Assembly: GCF_040448675.1 (NCBI RefSeq)
Contig: NZ_CP159289.1
Location: 6,431,001 to 6,495,000 of the forward strand
Source: Dyadobacter sp. 676
Lineage (GTDB): Bacteria > Bacteroidota > Bacteroidia > Cytophagales > Spirosomataceae
DNA length: 64,000 bases
Reading direction: 5' to 3'
Positions 9,553 through 17,741 of the stretch are shown piece by piece. The position numbers were made by a program, and so were the translations under genes. A model generated the notes under the pieces. The model saw only the letters and a list, made by a program, of their open reading frames with translations. It searched no databases and had not been told where the DNA came from. Position 1 is the stretch's first letter; every line of letters starts with the position of its first letter.

Positions 9553-10035
9553 TCAGATTTGCTTTAACGCCTTGAAAATCTCCGAATGCGGCTGTTCGCC
9601 TTCGAATGTCCTCACGAGATTGCCCTTTTTGTCGTAAATGGCAATGTAAGGAAACGATCGGATCTGATAATAACGCTGCACGAGGTAGGAAGTCCCTTCC
9701 GTTCCGACTTTGAAATTCGGATATGTACCGAGACTGTACTGGCTTACGAACGGTTTCAGCATTTCCATCGATTGGAATGTGACCATCACTACCTGCTTGT
9801 TGGCAACCACGTTGTAATTTTTTACCAGGTCCTTCGTGAAATTCTGGCAATGCTCGCAGTCCGGCGAAAAGTAAATGAGCACCACCGGTCCGGCGGCAAG
9901 CTGGGACGAGGTATACTGCTGGCCGCTGACCAACCGGATCTGAAAGGGAGCTATCTTTTTACTGCTGGCGGCGTTCTGGGCGAAGCCCCGGGACGCCGTC
10001 AGCAAAAGGAACAGAAGCAATAATTTACGGAACAT
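9553..10035 (-). CDS. Exported thioredoxin-fold (TlpA/AhpC-TSA-like) protein
   Basis: A 160-residue protein with signal peptide MFRKLLLLFLLLTASRGFAQ; the start at 10035 is chosen over an upstream in-frame ATG at 10065 for that reason. The thioredoxin fold shows YFSPDCEHCQNF with redox cysteines C60 and C63 and a cis-Pro segment IRSFPYIAIYD. It should act in the periplasm in disulfide exchange or peroxide handling. The CEHC active site departs from the usual CGPC, as in several TlpA-like proteins. It is monocistronic by appearance, with a terminator just downstream. Confidence 0.8.
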   Translation of the reverse strand: MFRKLLLLFLLLTASRGFAQNAASSKKIAPFQIRLVSGQQYTSSQLAAGPVVLIYFSPDCEHCQNFTKDLVKNYNVVANKQVVMVTFQSMEMLKPFVSQYSLGTYPNFKVGTEGTSYLVQRYYQIRSFPYIAIYDKKGNLVRTFEGEQPHSEIFKALKQI

Positions 10036-10085
10036 AATACTGATGGTAATAAAATGAATCCGCAAGTTATCGAATCTTTAACCCA

Positions 10086-10661
10086 CTATCCCTCTGCCCG
10101 GCCGGTAACTTTCCGGAAAATGTTCTGCAACTGGCGGGTGTGCCTTTTCGAATGGCAAAGAACGAATTGAAGCCATTCCCAGCGTGTGAGATTCGCAATT
10201 TGTGGAAATTCGAAATCGGTGCAGGTGAGCGTGAGATCTTCGTTTTCTGCGATCTTGCGGATTGCCGCCCGTTCGGTTTTGAATGCTTCCAGCAATTGTT
10301 GCCGGTCGTGCGGCCCGGAGGTGGGGACGATGAATTCGGGCGACTGGTATCTGGCCGAATAATCGAGGAATATCGACTCGATGACCGGTACATATTGCGC
10401 CACCGGACGGTCGGTTTCGGTGGTCGAGCCGAGTACGGTTTCCGGAATGCCCGATTCGGCAAGCAGAATGTGTTCTGCGACCTGACCGGCCGTCCAGCTG
10501 CCTTCAAACGGCACCACATTGACCTGGTGCGGCAGGAATGACGCGAGGGCCGAGTAAAAGTCGTGCTCCGTTGCATCGAGCTCGCGGAGAAGTTGACGCC
10601 TGTCCATAGTGTCGCTCGGTTTGGTTTCAACGAATGGTTGGTCGGTTTGATTTGTCGACAT
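10086..10661 (-). CDS. DinB-superfamily protein
   Basis: A 191-residue four-helix-bundle protein of the DinB/YfiT type. Visible features are the first helix LLRELDATEHDFYSALASF, the pattern WTAGQVAEHILLAE whose His is the usual metal ligand, and the C-terminal WEWLQFVLCHSKRHTRQL with two His that complete a metal triad. DinB-like proteins are metal-binding proteins, often thiol-dependent S-transferases; the specific reaction is unknown. It is one of three DinB-like genes within 16 kb and precedes an SRPBCC gene and a DoxX gene on the same strand. Confidence 0.75.
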   Translation of the reverse strand: MSTNQTDQPFVETKPSDTMDRRQLLRELDATEHDFYSALASFLPHQVNVVPFEGSWTAGQVAEHILLAESGIPETVLGSTTETDRPVAQYVPVIESIFLDYSARYQSPEFIVPTSGPHDRQQLLEAFKTERAAIRKIAENEDLTLTCTDFEFPQIANLTRWEWLQFVLCHSKRHTRQLQNIFRKVTGRAEG

Positions 10662-10705
10662 AGCTTTATTGGATTTAATTGTTGATGGATTCGTATAACC
10701 AGGTG

Positions 10706-11240
10706 CTATTTTTCAAGTATGCCTTTCAGGGTTGCCAGGCTTTCATCCAGGTCGGGCCCGAGCATGCCGTCGATAAAAGCATTCATCAAATTCATCGGGT
10801 AAGCACTTTTGCCGCTCATGCCCCAGGCAACCTTCGTTTGCGCGGGCGCGATGGCTTCGGTTGTCATTTCGGTTACCGCGAGCCCTTCGAATGGTTTGAT
10901 AAACCGGACATCCAGAATCAGCTTTTTGCCGTCCTCGATCTGCCTGATTTCCTGTTCCCCCCTTGCCGACACCGTCCATCTGGCTGTCCCAGGCGTAAAC
11001 GAAGCCCACGGTACCGTCGGTGCCCCTGGTTTCCTTTTTCATTTTCGGGTCCATCATGACCCATTTGGAGTAATGCTCCTGGTTTTTCACGAACCTGACA
11101 TAATCAAAGACCTCGTGGCTGGGTTTGCTGATAGTAATCTCCCGCCTGACGGTGTATTCTTTGCTTACAAACAACGCGACGACCAGTGCCAGCACAATGA
11201 TACCGGCAATAGCAAACAGGATCTTTTTGATAATCTTCAT
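10706..11240 (-). CDS. SRPBCC (START/Bet v1-like) family protein with N-terminal membrane anchor (single frameshift)
   Basis: The N-terminus MKIIKKILFAIAGIIVLALVVALF is one membrane helix. The polyketide cyclase/SRPBCC fold follows (YTVRREITISKPSHEVFDYV, WVMMDPKMKKETRGTDGTVG) and continues in another frame with RQIEDGKKLILDVRFIKPFE and FIDGMLGPDLDESLATLKGI. Removing one base from the C6 run 10958-10963 joins the parts into 177 residues reading GVGKGEQEIRQIEDG. SRPBCC domains bind small hydrophobic ligands; many small bacterial ones have no assigned role. The break is most likely a homopolymer error. Confidence 0.75.
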
Positions 11241-11345
11241 GGGAAATTTGTTTAGATGACAGGGTCGATGACAAGTACAGGCGGGTTTGCGGCCTGCTTG
11301 AATAATATCGGAAAAAAGCCGGATTGCGACGGCCGCGCCGATATG

Positions 11346-11726
11346 CTAGGCGGCAGCCAGGGTTTGTCGCTGCAATTTGTGGTAATAAATATAAGACGTC
11401 GCGATCAGGGCGAAGCCGATGATAAAGCCTGCCCACATATCGGGCCCGTCGCCGACTGCGATATGCGAATAGAACGCGCCGAGCAGGTCGTAAAAGATAC
11501 CTGCGTACGCCCATTCCTTGATCCGCGGATAACCGGGGACCAGGATGGCGATGATACCGAGGAGTTTAGCGACCCCGAGGAACGGCACGATGTAGGCGGG
11601 ATAACCGATGCGTGTGACATGTTCAACCGCTTCGGGAGCCGAAATGGCGTCATAGATCGAACCGATGCCGAGCATGATCGCCAGCAGTCCTGTTGCAATC
11701 CAGAAGATAATTCTCGTCTTTTTCAT
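11346..11726 (-). CDS. DoxX-like integral membrane protein
   Basis: A 126-residue membrane protein with four hydrophobic helices (FWIATGLLAIMLGIGSIYDA, YIVPFLGVAKLLGIIAILVP, YAGIFYDLLGAFYSHIA, WAGFIIGFALIATSYIYYHK). The pattern matches the DoxX-like family, which includes small quinone-linked or redox-related membrane proteins of mostly unknown role. It is followed 105 bases later on the same strand by the SRPBCC gene, then by a DinB gene; this combination recurs in bacteria and suggests a shared small-molecule stress role, as an inference. Confidence 0.75.
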   Translation of the reverse strand: MKKTRIIFWIATGLLAIMLGIGSIYDAISAPEAVEHVTRIGYPAYIVPFLGVAKLLGIIAILVPGYPRIKEWAYAGIFYDLLGAFYSHIAVGDGPDMWAGFIIGFALIATSYIYYHKLQRQTLAAA

Positions 11727-11780
11727 AGTTGATGTAGTTTGGTAGTTAAAAAGAATGAATGTTAAGGGGTATTCGGTAAG

Positions 11781-12059
11781 CTATATACGTAACTCGTACG
11801 CTTCTTCATTCGTTTCGATGACCGTCGCATCGGGCGCGGGGTCCTCTTCCAGTTCGGTTGCCCGGTAGCCAAAGCTTTCCAGCAGCGCTTTTACACCTGC
11901 GTTGCAGATTTCTCCGCCATCAGAGGCGATGCGCAGCACCTTGTCGCAATCTTCGAGATCGAAACTGGCACGGTATCCGGTAAATGAAAGACAGATCAGG
12001 TCGGCCAGGAGTTTCGCCTGGCTTTGTTTCGTTACGTTTGTTTTGAATACTTCAATCAT
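11781..12059 (-). CDS. Small cytosolic protein of unknown function
   Basis: A 92-residue protein starting MIEVFKTNVTKQSQAKLLAD. ATG 12059 is preferred over the longer frame from 12167, whose extra 36 residues look non-coding. The order beta-helix-beta-beta-helix (VFKTNV, QAKLLADLICLSF, YRASFDLEDCDKVLRI, VKALLESFGYRATEL) resembles the ferredoxin-like fold of heavy-metal-associated domains, but the CxxC metal motif is absent. The C-terminus is acidic. The function is unknown. Confidence 0.6.
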   Translation of the reverse strand: MIEVFKTNVTKQSQAKLLADLICLSFTGYRASFDLEDCDKVLRIASDGGEICNAGVKALLESFGYRATELEEDPAPDATVIETNEEAYELRI

Positions 12060-12329
12060 TGTGCTTTCAGTGTTTTTGAGTGTGTTTTCGAACACCGCGC
12101 CTGACATTATTCCGATGCTACAAACTAAGCGGGTTCGGCGAACAAAAACAGATGTGATTTGCGACATTATCAGGGGGGGGATTGTGACAAACGTATCGAA
12201 AGGATATTTTCCGGTTACTAACTAATACTCTCCGGACGATCAGTTACGCGAACTGAATAACTGTAATTCAGATACATTGCTTGCTGGTCGGCCGTTACCT
12301 GAACGGCCGCACAATGATATCTGACATTT

Positions 12330-13190
12330 ATGATTAGCGAAATCGAGATGATCGACCGGGTAATGCGTGCCACCCATTTCAATGAATTAAAGCAGCACAA
12401 CGGCTCGGTTTTGCAATTCAAGGATATTCTGAAAACCATTCATCCGGACAAATGCAAACACCCGCAAGCGCAGGAAGCTACCAATCGCTTGCTGGCAATG
12501 CACCGCCATTTTACGGACGGCAGTCCTTATACAGACGATTCCGGCGAGTTTCTGACAAATGATTTCTGGGTTAAATACCGGGGAGAAGAATTCGTAATCG
12601 CCGCCGCGAAACAAAAGCAGCAGCAGGTGATGGCCGGTGCGGGCGCACATCTTAAGAGGTACATGCCTTACGTCTGGGATTCGGACCGGAGCTTGTTGCT
12701 TGACCAACGGGCGATTCCGCTGGTGAATCTAACATTGCCCCAGGAACACGTGAACTGGGTCGTCTCGCGGTTGCTGGAATTCTGCATGCTGCTCCACCGT
12801 CAGCTGGGCATGGCGCATCTGGGCCTGACGCCCGCACACGTCATGCTTGTACCCGAGACGCACGGCATAGCGGTAGCGGGGTTTTACCATGCGGTTGCGC
12901 TGGATAGCAGGGTTTCCACCATTTCTGCCGCTTATCGTCACTGGTACCCCGGCTCGCTGCTGGACAGCAAGAAAGCAACCGAAAACGCGGACCTCGAAAT
13001 GGTGAAGCGGGTTGGCGCCTATCTCCTAGGGGATCGGTCGGGGCTGGGCAACGCCCTGATAAGGACGCATCACCGCGAGTTTGTCGACTTTCTCTTGGGT
13101 GCGGACGACGACTCGCTGAGCTGCTACGAAAAATACCGCGAAATGCTCGACAAAAACTTTCGGTCACAATTCATACACTTAAATATCTGA
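12330..13190 (+). CDS. J-domain protein fused to a degenerate protein-kinase-like domain
   Basis: A 286-residue protein, first of a three-gene operon. Residues 1-65 look like a DnaJ J-domain: helix, FKDILKTIHPDK (HPDK at 38-41), then QEATNRLLAMHRHF. Residues about 110-240 resemble a kinase C-lobe: VVSRLLEFCMLLHRQLGMAH, then HLGLTPAHVML (163-173) where active kinases have HxDxxPxN, and VAGFYHAVAL where DFG would stand. The catalytic Asp is absent, so it should be a pseudokinase. The J-domain would recruit an Hsp70. The next gene begins 4 bases after the stop, which argues for co-translation. The fold assignments come from motif reading only. Confidence 0.7.
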   Translation: MISEIEMIDRVMRATHFNELKQHNGSVLQFKDILKTIHPDKCKHPQAQEATNRLLAMHRHFTDGSPYTDDSGEFLTNDFWVKYRGEEFVIAAAKQKQQQVMAGAGAHLKRYMPYVWDSDRSLLLDQRAIPLVNLTLPQEHVNWVVSRLLEFCMLLHRQLGMAHLGLTPAHVMLVPETHGIAVAGFYHAVALDSRVSTISAAYRHWYPGSLLDSKKATENADLEMVKRVGAYLLGDRSGLGNALIRTHHREFVDFLLGADDDSLSCYEKYREMLDKNFRSQFIHLNI

Positions 13191-13194
13191 TACA

Positions 13195-14124
13195 ATGGGT
13201 TATTCATCTTGGAGCGACGATGCTTACGACAGTGTAAGCCGGATGCGCAAAAACCGATCGATCGACGACAATTTCACCCAAAATAGACTTGGCGTGATCC
13301 ATCCGGACCTTTCTCCCGAGAATGTGGACGTCCGCGAATCGCGCGACTCGCATTTACATCCCGATTCGGTACCGATCATCGTGGCGCTGGATGTAACGGG
13401 ATCGATGGGGTCGATTCCAGAGAATCTGATCAAAAACAAACTGGGAGCTTTGATGAACACCCTGATCAGTAACGGTATTCTGGACCCGCAGATCATGTTT
13501 ATGGCTATTGGCGATCACATTTCCGACGACTATCCGTTGCAGGTCGGGCAATTCGAATCGGGGACTATCGAGCTCGACGATTGCCTTTCAAAGATTTTTA
13601 TAGAGAGGGGTGGCGGAGGGCAGAACCGCGAAAGTTATCCGTTGGCCTGGTATTTCGCGGCGCGCCACACTTCGATCGATTCGTTTGAGAAGAGGCAGGA
13701 AAAGGGCTTTCTTTTCACCATCGGCGACGAAGGTTTCCACGACCACATGGCGGCGGATTTGTTACAGGCCAAATGTGGGTACAAAGGAAAGGAGGGACTT
13801 TCGGCGGCGTCGGTACTGAACGAGGCCTGCCGGTCGTATTTCGTTTTTCACATCCATGCCAACGAAGCCAGCTATCGCAACGACCATTTCGTATTCTCGC
13901 AATGGAAGGCGCTGCTCGGGGAACGCTTTCTCGTGCTGGAAGACCAGAACAATATCGCCGAGCTTATCGCGACGACGGTCGCGCTGGTCAAAGGTGTGAG
14001 CCCCGACATTGCCATGAGCGGCTTTGATGCGCAGACACGCCGGTCGGTTTCGAATGCGCTCGTTTCGGTAAAAGATTCGCTCGTTCGCCGCGATCACGGC
14101 ACATCGGGCATTATCGCATTGTAA
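13195..14124 (+). CDS. von Willebrand factor A (VWA) domain protein
   Basis: A 309-residue cytosolic protein, second in the operon. After an N-terminal [18 protein letters not shown] segment, the VWA core begins at [16 protein letters not shown], with the metal-ion site DxTxS at residues 66-70. A later acidic loop reads [10 protein letters not shown]. The glycine-rich [18 protein letters not shown] sits where a MIDAS Thr loop would be. VWA proteins act as Mg-dependent protein-binding adaptors. The last base of the stop codon is the first base of the next ATG (TAATG), so translation of the purA-like gene is coupled to it. There is no signal peptide or membrane segment. Confidence 0.8.
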   Translation: MGYSSWSDDAYDSVSRMRKNRSIDDNFTQNRLGVIHPDLSPENVDVRESRDSHLHPDSVPIIVALDVTGSMGSIPENLIKNKLGALMNTLISNGILDPQIMFMAIGDHISDDYPLQVGQFESGTIELDDCLSKIFIERGGGGQNRESYPLAWYFAARHTSIDSFEKRQEKGFLFTIGDEGFHDHMAADLLQAKCGYKGKEGLSAASVLNEACRSYFVFHIHANEASYRNDHFVFSQWKALLGERFLVLEDQNNIAELIATTVALVKGVSPDIAMSGFDAQTRRSVSNALVSVKDSLVRRDHGTSGIIAL

Positions 14125-15288
14125 TGGCAGGAAACCACATCGTTTTAGGCCTTGGCTATGGTGATGAAGGGAAAGGCGTTTTTACCGATTATCTTTCGTC
14201 ACAGCTCGCAAACCCGGTTGTGGTCCGGTTTAACGGCGGCCATCAATGCGGGCACACTGTGGTGCATTCCGATGGCCGCCGGCATGTATTCTCCAATTTC
14301 GGTGCCGGCTCTTTCCGGGGGGGCGCCTGTATTTTTTTCGCGGTTTTGCACCATCGACCCGACGGGCATAGCCCGGGAGTTGAAGGCATTGGAACGGCTG
14401 GGCGTGAGTCCTGTCCTCTTTGTAGACCCGCTGGCTATGGTTACCACTCCTTTCGACAAATTTTACAACGTCAACGACCGCGCCAATCTGGCGCACGGCA
14501 CGGTGGGAGTGGGATTTGGTGCGACGGTCGAAAGAAATCTGGGACCCTGTAAGCTTTATGCCCAGGATTTATTTTTCCCGACGATATTTCAGCGCAAACT
14601 GGAAGCGGTGCGTGATTATTATAGGGGTAAGTTCAAATCCCGGGGGCATGAGTGTTGCCTGGAAGCCCTGGAACTTGAAATACTGAGCGTGGGCCAGTTC
14701 CTGCGCGACGTGGCTGTTGCCCGTGACGTGGCCCGGCTGCTTACCGAGCGGCAACTGTTTGCAATGGGTTTCGAAAACTACATTTTCGAAGGCGGCCAGG
14801 GAATTTTGCTGGATATGGATTTCGGTGTTTTTCCGAATGTAACGCGATCAAATACCACCAGTAAAAACGCTATCGAAATACTTCGCCGGAACGGTATGGC
14901 ACCAGACGCCACTATCTATTATCTGACCAGGGCATATCAGACGCGGCACGGGAACGGTTGGATGTCCGCCGAAGGCCACCCGGTAAACCTTATTCGTAAC
15001 GAGCAGGAGACGAATGCGGCGGGAGGCCACCAGGGCGATTTCCGAACGGGCGTTCTGGATACAGACCTGCTCCGGTATGCGCTGCAATGCGATGCCAACT
15101 ATGCGGGAGCATCGGAAAAGCAAATGGTGGTGTCCTGCCTGGACCAGTTGACGGCCCATCAGTACCTGTCGGCCGGCAATGTGCTTACGGCTCCCGACCG
15201 CGAATCGTTTTTAAAACAAATCGCGTTGCTGGAAAAGGTTACGATCAACGACAGCCCTGTTTCCGATACTATTATCCGCTGGCGCTGA
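14124..15288 (+). CDS. Divergent adenylosuccinate synthetase (PurA/PurZ-like) paralogue (single frameshift)
   Basis: Third gene of the operon; 387 residues after removing one G from the G7 run 14317-14323. PurA joins IMP to aspartate using GTP. The catalytic core is kept: GYGDEGKG (Asp14, the PurA base) and [12 protein letters not shown] (His44, the PurA acid), then [20 protein letters not shown] with SNTT. The parts that recognise substrates differ: GTTGRGIGP has become [15 protein letters not shown] has become GWMSAEG, and the arginine-rich aspartate loop (TTGRRRR in E. coli) reads [15 protein letters not shown]. The C-terminal guanine-binding tail is missing; the protein ends about 40 residues short of PurA. 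It probably ligates something other than aspartate, or acts on another nucleotide. It is not the housekeeping purA. Confidence 0.8.
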
Positions 15289-15302
15289 GACCAATGAGGT
15301 GC

Positions 15303-15350
15303 GCAAATGCAGCAAGGGTGTGCCGAATGGTGTACCCTTGCTGCATTTGC
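15303..15350 (+). terminator. Strong hairpin ending the VWA/purA-like operon
   Basis: Seventeen-base arms 15303-15319 and 15334-15350 pair perfectly across a 14-base loop, starting 15 bases after the stop. A T-run is nearly absent on either strand, so it may mainly protect the 3' end of the transcript or separate it from the convergent pseudogene. Confidence 0.65.
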
Positions 15351-15383
15351 TTTCGCGTCGAGATTACGATAAACACCTGAAAA

Positions 15384-15694
15384 TTATTTGCTAACCACTA
15401 TTTTATGCGTGGAGAATGCGCCGTTTAGGCGCATCAGTTGGTTGCCGCCTGAAAAATTAAGGACTCCGAAATCCCCGTGGCACGTTCGGTCAGGATTACG
15501 CCCGATTGTGCGCCGCCGCCGGTGACGAAGTTGTGGTCGGCAAAGAAAGTCATCTCCTCTCCGCCGAAGATGGTCGTATTGCCCTCGCTGCCCTCCTGAG
15601 CCTGGACGGTATCGACCGGCAAAAGCAGGGTAGCGACGGCGACCATTTGTATCCATTCCCTTCTCCCGCGCGGAATTATAGAGTTTTGTCTCAT
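15384..15694 (-). pseudogene. Truncated T9SS-sorted surface protein, related to the gene at 22525
   Basis: The N-terminus has a signal peptide and then QEGSEGNTTIFGGEEMTFFA and GVILTERATG, nearly the same as the start of the intact T9SS protein at 22525 (QQGSQGNTTIFGGAQMSFFA, GVILTERQAG). After one missing base near 15477 the frame gives DFGVLNFSGGNQ and then jumps to LMRLNGAFSTHKIVVSK, which looks like the last strand of a T9SS sorting domain. About 340 residues of the middle are gone. It is best read as a decayed paralogue with an internal deletion plus a frameshift. Confidence 0.65.
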
Positions 15695-15722
15695 CTGAAA
15701 CCTGTTTAAACATGGCTGCTTT

Positions 15723-15746
15723 AACCCATTCCGAAACGAATGGGTT
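15723..15746 (-). terminator. Hairpin downstream of the S74 protein gene
   Basis: Nine-base arms 15723-15731 and 15738-15746 flank a 6-base loop, about 55 bases beyond the stop of the minus-strand gene at 15802. The flanking T content is weak. Confidence 0.4.
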
Positions 15747-15801
15747 GGCATACAGCTATTTTATGACACCTGCGTGATCTTTATAGGCACGCTTGGGGGC
15801 T

Positions 15802-17136
15802 CTATTTCGCGTTTCCCGGGTGTGCGGAAGCACCGGTATCAGACGTTACGTGCATTTTCGCTTCGATATCTGCCAGCTTCTCAGCCAGGTCATTCACTTT
15901 CGCAACCTGGGCTTTAAGTGTCTGATTTTCGGATTTCAATGCATCGATCTCGGCTTGCTGCTCTTGAATGGCTTTGGTAAGGACTACCGTCATTTCCGCA
16001 TAGTTGACACCCAGCGTTTTCAGCGAATCGCCGGCCGTAGTAACCAACTCAGGCATGACCTTTATCATTTGCTGGGCCACAAAGCCTATTTTGTGGTCGC
16101 GGCCCAAAGCCTGGTCCTTATAGCGATAGCCTATGGTGCGAAGCTTCATTACCTCCTTGAGACCATAGGTATTGTCGGTGATATCCTTCTTGATGCGGAT
16201 ATCGGACGGGGTGATGGTTCCGGAGGCCAGGATATTGCCTATTACATGCAGTTTTTGCGTGGGTGCGGTAGTACCGATGCCAACATTACCGTTGTTTTTG
16301 ATACGCATCCATTCGGTCATCTGGTTGATGTTAATATTGGTACTAAACGTCAGGTCCGCCGGTAGTTCAAAGGTAGAACCCCGCGTTCCGAACACGGCCG
16401 CAATAGCTGCGCCTACCTGGGCGGCGCCATTGCCTGTCTGGGCACCAAAGACCACATTTGCATAGTTATTGGCCGTTTGATCGTGGTTATAAATGAATAT
16501 TCCAGGTTTACCGTTACCACCGGTAGGGGAATTCAGTGTTGTGAAATTGGATTCGGATGAAACGATCAAACGAGGCGCATTGTCCGCTACCGCCGGATTT
16601 CCATTCAGCGGGTCGTCGCCAATCCATACGCTGCCCTTTGCAGCTTGATTCAACCGAAGTCCCCGAAAATTATTTGCTTTCAATACAAAATCCTGGGCAT
16701 CGGTTGTACCGGCAAAGTTGAGGGTGCCGTCGGTGCCGGCGTTACCGGTAATATGCCAATCGATATCGCCACCCGAACCACCTTTCTTGCTCACCCAGCC
16801 GGTGCCATCGAAATAATATTCACCGATGCCGGCAGCTGGATAGCTTGTGTTAGTGCTTGTAATGCCTGCATTGGTATTGTAAACGCTCATACCCGCTGCC
16901 GGTGTGCCAGCCAGACCCCAGGTGGTAGTGTTGGTCAGCGAAATCCGGGGCATGAGCAAGCCTTTGTTGGTACTTTCGATTTCCAGCGCGGAGCCGGCGT
17001 TAATTACCGTGGGATTGTCGCCGATTTTTACCTGGGCAAAAGCGGCAGAGGAAGTGATTAGAAAACCGGCAGCGAACAATGCCGAAGAAAAGGTTTTTGC
17101 ACTGGGAGGCCCTGACAGTATTTGTTTTGTTTCCAT
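15802..17136 (-). CDS. Secreted protein with C-terminal chaperone-of-endosialidase (peptidase S74) domain
   Basis: A 444-residue protein with a signal peptide (FAAGFLITSSAAFA before QVKIGDNPTVI). The middle is rich in Gly, Thr and Asn with repeated beta-strand patterns (NNGNVGIGTTAPTQKLHVIG) as in tail-fibre-like adhesins. The S74 intramolecular chaperone follows: SDIRIKKDITDNTYGLKEVM, YRYKDQALGRDHKIGFVAQQ, LVTTAGDSLKTLGVNYAEMT, with the Ser-Asp pair used for self-cleavage in family members. The C-terminus is a coiled coil (QEQQAEIDALKSENQTLKAQ). It should trimerise on the cell surface. The N-terminus AQVKIG..NPT is shared with the protein at 21722, and the two genes share an upstream element. 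No phage genes surround it. Confidence 0.85.
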   Translation of the reverse strand: METKQILSGPPSAKTFSSALFAAGFLITSSAAFAQVKIGDNPTVINAGSALEIESTNKGLLMPRISLTNTTTWGLAGTPAAGMSVYNTNAGITSTNTSYPAAGIGEYYFDGTGWVSKKGGSGGDIDWHITGNAGTDGTLNFAGTTDAQDFVLKANNFRGLRLNQAAKGSVWIGDDPLNGNPAVADNAPRLIVSSESNFTTLNSPTGGNGKPGIFIYNHDQTANNYANVVFGAQTGNGAAQVGAAIAAVFGTRGSTFELPADLTFSTNININQMTEWMRIKNNGNVGIGTTAPTQKLHVIGNILASGTITPSDIRIKKDITDNTYGLKEVMKLRTIGYRYKDQALGRDHKIGFVAQQMIKVMPELVTTAGDSLKTLGVNYAEMTVVLTKAIQEQQAEIDALKSENQTLKAQVAKVNDLAEKLADIEAKMHVTSDTGASAHPGNAK

Positions 17137-17206
17137 AAAAGGTTATTTAAATATTCACTATCTGCAAACAGTTGTGAGGACGACATGTATATAAAACAGC
17201 CTGGGA

Positions 17207-17280
17207 CAAACATAAAACTTCTGTCCAATTATTTTCTGTCGACGTGTACAAAACAATCGTAGATATAGCCCTACATTGTA
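17207..17280 (-). promoter_or_regulatory. Conserved upstream element and TATGTTTG promoter of the S74 gene
   Basis: On the minus strand a 24-base block (17257-17280), AAAATAATT-GGACA and TATGTTTG (17207-17214) occur in the same order and spacing as at 21519-21593 upstream of the paralogous secreted gene; the 24-base blocks agree at 20 positions. TATGTTTG fits the Bacteroidota TAnnTTTG -7 element and would give a leader of about 65 bases. Confidence 0.5.
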
Positions 17281-17642
17281 AAACTATTACTACGGTTATT
17301 AAAAATTGTAAATGGAATATCTACCGCGGTATAAGTGCGGATCGGCCGCCGAATCCCCGGCGGGATGGCCCGAATTGGGCAATATCCGTCTCCGTAGTTC
17401 AGCTATTTGTTGTGGCTAAATAATTAAATCGCTGAACAAGGATTATTGGCTGTATCGGGAAAGTGCCCGGATAGTATTGACGCTTCTGCTTAAATAGGAA
17501 ATTGATTGGGTCACGGTATTAAATGCAAACTGACATTCAGAATGAACTTAAATTATAGCAGGGATTTTTGCTAAATCTTTTTTAATTGGTTTAATACCGT
17601 CTGATAACGGACAATATTATAAGTATAATAATGAAAATTTGT
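17281..17642. other. Intergenic stretch without a recognised gene
   Basis: An AT-rich region between the promoter element of the S74 gene and the terminator of yjbQ. I see no open frame with protein-like composition on either strand, no tRNA-like fold and no transposon end. It may hold a decayed gene or simply spacer. Confidence 0.4.
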
Positions 17643-17683
17643 AAACCACATTTAATACTTATAAAAAGTACTAAATGTGGTTT
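17643..17683 (-). terminator. Hairpin downstream of yjbQ
   Basis: Sixteen-base arms 17643-17658 and 17668-17683 pair with one mismatch. The loop is A-rich on the plus strand, and the minus-strand transcript would continue into an AT-rich tail. It lies 59 bases after the stop of the gene at 17742. Confidence 0.5.
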
Positions 17684-17741
17684 AGGCGTCTCTACGGGTG
17701 TTACTGAATCAGCGTGGATTTCCGGACGGGCAGGAATTGCC

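Noticed and set aside
12173..12180. G8 run as a phase-variable promoter switch for the J-domain operon
   Set aside because: It lies about 150 bases before the start with no recognisable promoter elements around it. Given the homopolymer errors elsewhere, its length is not trustworthy.
15802..17136. Prophage tail-fibre gene
   Set aside because: It has a signal peptide and no phage neighbours. S74 domains are common in Bacteroidota surface proteins.
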